From contig OW568871.1 in the NCBI GenBank assembly GCA_938743325.2, positions 434,001 through 498,000 on the forward strand: a stretch of DNA of 64,000 nt, written 5' to 3'. Each line of letters starts with the position of its first letter. Positions within the stretch are counted from its first letter, which is position 1. A model generated the notes under the pieces. That model worked only from the letters and a program-made list of their open reading frames with translations. It was not told the origin of the DNA and did no database searches. Shown in pieces: positions 60,844-64,000 of this stretch. The stretch comes from Pycnococcus provasolii (Eukaryota; Chlorophyta; Pseudoscourfieldiophyceae; Pseudoscourfieldiales; Pycnococcaceae). The translations under genes and the position numbers were made by a program.

Positions 60844-62025
60844 ATGCGTCCGTGGAAGGTAACGGCCATCGCGTCCTTCTCCGTGCTCGCATTCGTGCTC
60901 TCCATCGTCGCCGTCGTGTCCATCGCCAGGCACACGGCGCACAGCTCATATGTGCTTTCTAAGGTGACTTCAGCAGAAATGGCGAAGTTCCCCTCGCTGC
61001 TCGTCTGCCCCACGTACGTGCCGGAGAAGTTCATACCGCCGTCCGACACGGGCGTCAAGCCGTCGTTCTCGGTATCGGTGGTAACGTCCACGCCAGCCTT
61101 CGTGAACAACATCGATGAGGTGGGTGACGGGTATCCCGTGTGTGGGAAGACGGTGACGTTTATTGACCCAAAGCACAACGAGTGCAGCAGCGAGCTGCCC
61201 AGAGAGGACCGGGACTGCAGGATGTACGAGTGCATCAACATCGACGGCAGCATGATGAAGGTGCTCACGCCAGAGCAGGTGGGAAGTCGCGAAGACGCCA
61301 CGTGCGAGTTCGACGCGTCTATTATGCAGAAGCTGCCGTTCGCGTACACGCTCAACGACGGAGTTCGCAGCATGCACGCCTACGACCTTAAGGATGCCTG
61401 GACGGCGAACCGTACGTCCGCGACGCTCCAACTCGAGACGTCCCTCGAGCTGGACGTGTTTACGCCAAACACGACGTCGTTTTTGCTCGACTTCCCTGTG
61501 CAGGTGATGCTGTACGGAGACAAGACGGAGGCGTTGATTCCGAATTCGTTTGCGGAGTTTGAGGAGACGTTCAGCCTCACGAGCTCAGGCGCGAGCCTGC
61601 TAAGCTTCTACACGAAGAGCGTGATGTGGGTTTTGCTCGAGCGTGGCGTCAAGCAGCGCGACGCGAGCAGGACGAAGAACTTGCTCGGGAAGAAAAGCGT
61701 GTGCGACGTGGAAACTTGGGAGTCCAGCCGCGTGAAGGACTACACGCGTGGCATGGCAGCTTCTGGCGCGGCGGACGACGCGCTGATGATGATTTTTTCG
61801 TTCGGCACGCTGGATACGAAGCACACGTGCTACGAGTCAATTTTCGACGCGACGGACGGCATAGGTTTGTTTGGCGGTTTCTTGGCGATTTTCGGGTGCT
61901 GCCTCGTGCTCGGCATATGGGTCTTCAAGCTGTACAAGCGCGTTTGTGACGGCGCGTTGGGATCTGGCATGGATATGCAGAGCGCGCTTCTGGGCTACGA
62001 CGACGACGAGCCTCTCTTCCAGTAG
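60844..62025 (+). CDS. Two-helix membrane protein with large ectodomain, ENaC/degenerin-like topology
   Basis: This is 393 residues from ATG 60844. An N-terminal helix (VTAIASFSVLAFVLSIVAVVSIA) is followed by KFPSLLVCP. An ectodomain of about 290 residues holds about ten cysteines and many beta-strands. A C-terminal helix (GLFGGFLAIFGCCLVLGIWVFKLY) then precedes a short acidic cytosolic tail. The order helix - FPxxxxC - Cys-rich loop - Gly-rich helix with GGxLG-like residues recalls the DEG/ENaC/ASIC cation-channel superfamily, which also occurs in some green algae. The canonical GxS selectivity filter is not obvious, so this is a topology-based suggestion; an unrelated receptor-like protein is possible. 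Confidence 0.7.
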   Translation: MRPWKVTAIASFSVLAFVLSIVAVVSIARHTAHSSYVLSKVTSAEMAKFPSLLVCPTYVPEKFIPPSDTGVKPSFSVSVVTSTPAFVNNIDEVGDGYPVCGKTVTFIDPKHNECSSELPREDRDCRMYECINIDGSMMKVLTPEQVGSREDATCEFDASIMQKLPFAYTLNDGVRSMHAYDLKDAWTANRTSATLQLETSLELDVFTPNTTSFLLDFPVQVMLYGDKTEALIPNSFAEFEETFSLTSSGASLLSFYTKSVMWVLLERGVKQRDASRTKNLLGKKSVCDVETWESSRVKDYTRGMAASGAADDALMMIFSFGTLDTKHTCYESIFDATDGIGLFGGFLAIFGCCLVLGIWVFKLYKRVCDGALGSGMDMQSALLGYDDDEPLFQ

Positions 62026-62059
62026 TTCTAGCTATCGTAGTAATAACATCTTTACATCT

Positions 62060-62377
62060 TTACAACTCCACTTGAGCAGCGAACGGGCCAAGGACGCCGC
62101 CGGGAGGCGCCTGGCCGTCGGCGTTGCCTCCCCAGCACGTGATGCCGCCGTCACGTCGCAGCGCGAGCGAATGACGCCAACCTGCGGCAATCGCGACAAA
62201 GTCGCCGTCGACGCCGTCGGGAGGCGCCTCGCCATGGTGGTTGGAGCCCCAGCACGCGATGCCACCGTCGCGTCGAAGCGCGATTGAATGACGCCAACCC
62301 GCGGCAATCGCGACAAAGTTGCCGTCCACGCCGGCGGGAGGTGCCTGGCGACGAATGACGGGGCGTTCAGTGATACC
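62060..62377 (-). pseudogene. RCC1-like repeat fragment
   Basis: This minus-strand frame codes two full 39-residue units of the same kind as the protein at 3.4-4.4 kb (GDFVAIAAGWRHSLALRRDGG...CWG...GQAPP). They are preceded by a partial APPAGVDG and end in GVLGPFAAQVEL. There is no ATG in frame before the units (only GTG at 62327-62329), and the frame upstream loses resemblance. Two blades cannot close a propeller. I read it as a truncated paralogue lying 3' of the ENaC-like gene; a gene with an unseen 5' exon is the alternative. Confidence 0.55.
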
Positions 62378-62753
62378 AACTATGAGTACCTCCCTCCCCT
62401 GAGGGGACGCCTTCGGAGAGGGAACCCCGACCGCTAACCCTAAGTTGAATCACTAAAGTATGTTAGGGTTTTATCGGGGGAGGGGATCTTGCCGGAACTT
62501 CTCTGATGAGCTGAGGCGGATTTTATTTTAGTTTTATTTTTCGTTTGGGGAGACCCGAGGGAAGCCGACTGTCCCCCCCTTCAGTGAGCCTTTTGTTGTG
62601 AGCCGCTCGCTCAGCTCCATAGACTACCCTAAGAGGTCTGCATTCCGGAAGCATTTCACCCACCGGACGCTTTTTAACTTCTGTCATTGGCGTACTTTTA
62701 ACTTCTTTCGTTTGTTGAACTTCTCATCTGTGTCTGTGTTGTCGTCTGTGTCT
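62378..62753. other. Spacer upstream of Hikeshi
   Basis: This contains CTAACCCTAA and GTTAGGGTTTT words (62434-62474) in opposite orientation, a T-rich stretch and the probable Hikeshi promoter and 5' UTR (CTTTTAACTTC direct duplication, about 62666-62705). Confidence 0.4.
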
Positions 62754-63527
62754 ATGCAGCAGCAGCCTGTGCCTGTGAGTAGTACCACCAGTAGCATGCA
62801 GTACTTCTCCGTGCTCATGCCGCCGCTCATGTACCCGCTCTCTAGTGAAGTGTTCACGCAGATGGACACCGCAAGATGGGTGCTCGACCTCGAAGCGGCG
62901 CTCGGCTCAGGAACCGTCACGGGAACAGACTTTGCAGCCATGGGAGCGGCAATTGACGCGAACGGCCAACCGGAGCCGGCGTACCTGCGCCTGCGCGAGT
63001 GCGTGCTCTTCCTCGCGAGGCCGGGACTGCTGCAGCCTGACCAAGCGCTGACTATCTACATATGCGACCCCGCCATCAACGGCAGCTGGGAGTTCAGAGG
63101 ATACGTCAGCGCAAAGCAGCCGAGCGCCATCGTCGCGCTCAACTGGGTCGACGCGCCAGCACAGCCGATGAGCCAACACCGAGCGTGCATAGGCGTGAGC
63201 GTCGAACCTCTCGCGGAGGTGGAGGCGCGGCAAACGAACCGGCTTGCGATGAAGGAGGACTTTGCCAAGCGCGTTGGCCAGGACCTGTACAACTTCATGT
63301 CTTCGTTTGGCGGCGGCACGTCGCCTTCGTCTCCTCTACAGCGAAGCAACAGCATAGGGCACGCTCTCGGTCGCACGGTGGGCGTTGCCGCGCCATCTGC
63401 CGCCGTTGGTCCTCGCACGAGTTCTAGCATCACGGTTCCCGGCGACGTGATTGACCGTTGGTTTGACAAGTTTCTGTCCAAGTTTCGACGGGACCCGTAC
63501 TTCTTGAGTCGTGCGAAGCAGCTGTAA
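62754..63527 (+). CDS. HIKESHI: Hikeshi/OPI10 family protein
   Basis: This is 257 residues; the frame is open upstream only from GTG, and the first ATG is 62754. Family features are FSVLMPPL near the N-terminus, ALTIYICDPAINGSWEFRGYVSAKQPSAI (the 'G.i.n.kPSAIf' core) and IGVSVEPLAEV. The C-terminal helix (VIDRWFDKFLSKFRRDPYFL) also fits. Hikeshi carries Hsp70 into the nucleus through FG nucleoporins during heat stress. It is longer than the human protein (197) because of an N-terminal Gln/Ser stretch, loop insertions and a Gly/Ser-rich linker before the last helix. Confidence 0.88.
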   Translation: MQQQPVPVSSTTSSMQYFSVLMPPLMYPLSSEVFTQMDTARWVLDLEAALGSGTVTGTDFAAMGAAIDANGQPEPAYLRLRECVLFLARPGLLQPDQALTIYICDPAINGSWEFRGYVSAKQPSAIVALNWVDAPAQPMSQHRACIGVSVEPLAEVEARQTNRLAMKEDFAKRVGQDLYNFMSSFGGGTSPSSPLQRSNSIGHALGRTVGVAAPSAAVGPRTSSSITVPGDVIDRWFDKFLSKFRRDPYFLSRAKQL

Positions 63528-63698
63528 TGAAAAGAAAGTAACGAATGTATAATATATGACACAACACAACACAAATATTTTTTTTTTCTGAGAGGCACAA
63601 CTTCATCATCGGCGTCGTCGGCGTCGTCGTCGTCGCCCCATTTGTAAAATTTAGTCGGGAAGTTCTATCGGGGATTGGAAATTTGGACTTTCCCATCT

Positions 63699-63723
63699 CC
63701 CCCCCCCCCCCACCCCCCCCCCC
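63699..63723. repeat. Poly-C run
   Basis: About 25 C interrupted by one A, 26 bp before the STEEP1-like ATG; likely hard to sequence and prone to length errors. Confidence 0.9.
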
Positions 63724-63748
63724 GCTCATTTTTCTGGCGCGCTCAAGA

Positions 63749-64000
63749 ATGGGCAAGAAGACGGTGACCACGTACACGTCCGAGTCGGCGGAGCACGAGC
63801 GGCGGGCGAAGGCGAAGGCGCTGGGAGTTGGCGCTGTCGCCGCGCCGGCCCTGACGGTGCACCACTGCCGCTTCACGGGCGAGCCTGTCATCATGCTCTC
63901 GCAGGCTCTCTCCCGTATTCCGCGCCGCCAGCGCGACGGCGCGCTCTGCGTCGAGCTTGCGACGACCGACGGGGAGGTGGCTAAGCTGTACGCGAAGACA
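63749..64000 (+). CDS. STEEP1-like (CXorf56 family) protein, 3' end outside the window
   Basis: ATG 63749 opens a frame of 84 codons to the window end. It reads MGKKTVTTYTSESAEHE, then LTVHHCRFTGEPVIMLSQAL, LSRIPRRQRDGALCV and TDGEVAKLY. The order of a short basic start, a hydrophobic 'v.hC..G..v..l...L..lP.R..Dg...v' block and 'ktee...kly' follows the STEEP1/UPF0428 family. That family is linked to STING trafficking in animals and to spliceosome-associated complexes in general. The first Cys-x-Cys of animal members is only half present (C-x2-TG). The rest of the gene is needed for certainty. Confidence 0.55.
   Translation, partial: MGKKTVTTYTSESAEHERRAKAKALGVGAVAAPALTVHHCRFTGEPVIMLSQALSRIPRRQRDGALCVELATTDGEVAKLYAKT

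Overview
This window is nuclear DNA of a unicellular eukaryote, most likely a flagellated alga of the green lineage. The evidence for a eukaryote is direct: alpha-tubulin, a proteasome beta-5 subunit, an E(z)-type SET methyltransferase, a DEAH RNA helicase, an AGC kinase, and short GT-AG introns (67 to 98 nt) in three small genes. A coiled-coil subunit of the outer dynein arm docking complex implies motile cilia. A small spliced gene at 4647-5203 starts with what looks like a one-step chloroplast transit peptide and ends in a membrane segment, which suggests a primary plastid; this is inference. Most genes are single long ORFs, so the genome is intron-poor and compact, with about 37 genes in 64 kb on both strands. 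Coding DNA is GC-rich; the spacers are visibly richer in A+T.

Layout. 1-5.2 kb: the 3' part of a large polytopic membrane protein, an RCC1-like seven-repeat propeller and the putative plastid protein. 5.5-10.8 kb: alpha-tubulin, cytosolic PheRS alpha and a secreted protein. 11.5-21.5 kb: two orphans (one with a PARP-type zinc finger), a DEAH helicase, a coiled-coil protein and a ubiquitin-like-domain protein. 21.6-28.3 kb: a C-terminal J-domain protein, guanylate kinase and proteasome beta-5 in a row on the minus strand, then a PX-PH-AGC kinase. 28.3-34.4 kb: a possible cupin, a secreted trypsin-like zymogen, a 2-oxoglutarate oxygenase and a uL18-like ribosomal protein. 34.7-42 kb: a coiled-coil orphan, a repeat-rich spacer, two small spliced genes missed by simple ORF calling, an ankyrin protein and a small membrane protein. 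42-55 kb: a long Glu/Arg-rich coiled-coil protein, an orphan, the dynein docking subunit, an EGLN-like prolyl hydroxylase and a Pro-rich orphan. 55-64 kb: E(z), a tiny acidic ORF, a four-helix membrane protein, a possible ENaC-like two-helix protein, an RCC1-like fragment, Hikeshi and the start of a STEEP1-like gene.

The genes do not form an operon or a single pathway; they are mostly housekeeping, ciliary, chromatin and signalling genes. The most striking non-coding signal is that interstitial TTAGGG/CCCTAA arrays recur about 60-450 bp upstream of start codons and are absent from the convergent gene junctions. A second short word, ACCCGGTA, also recurs close to several start codons. No rRNA or tRNA gene, CRISPR array, transposon with recognisable coding capacity, or virus-derived element was recognised.
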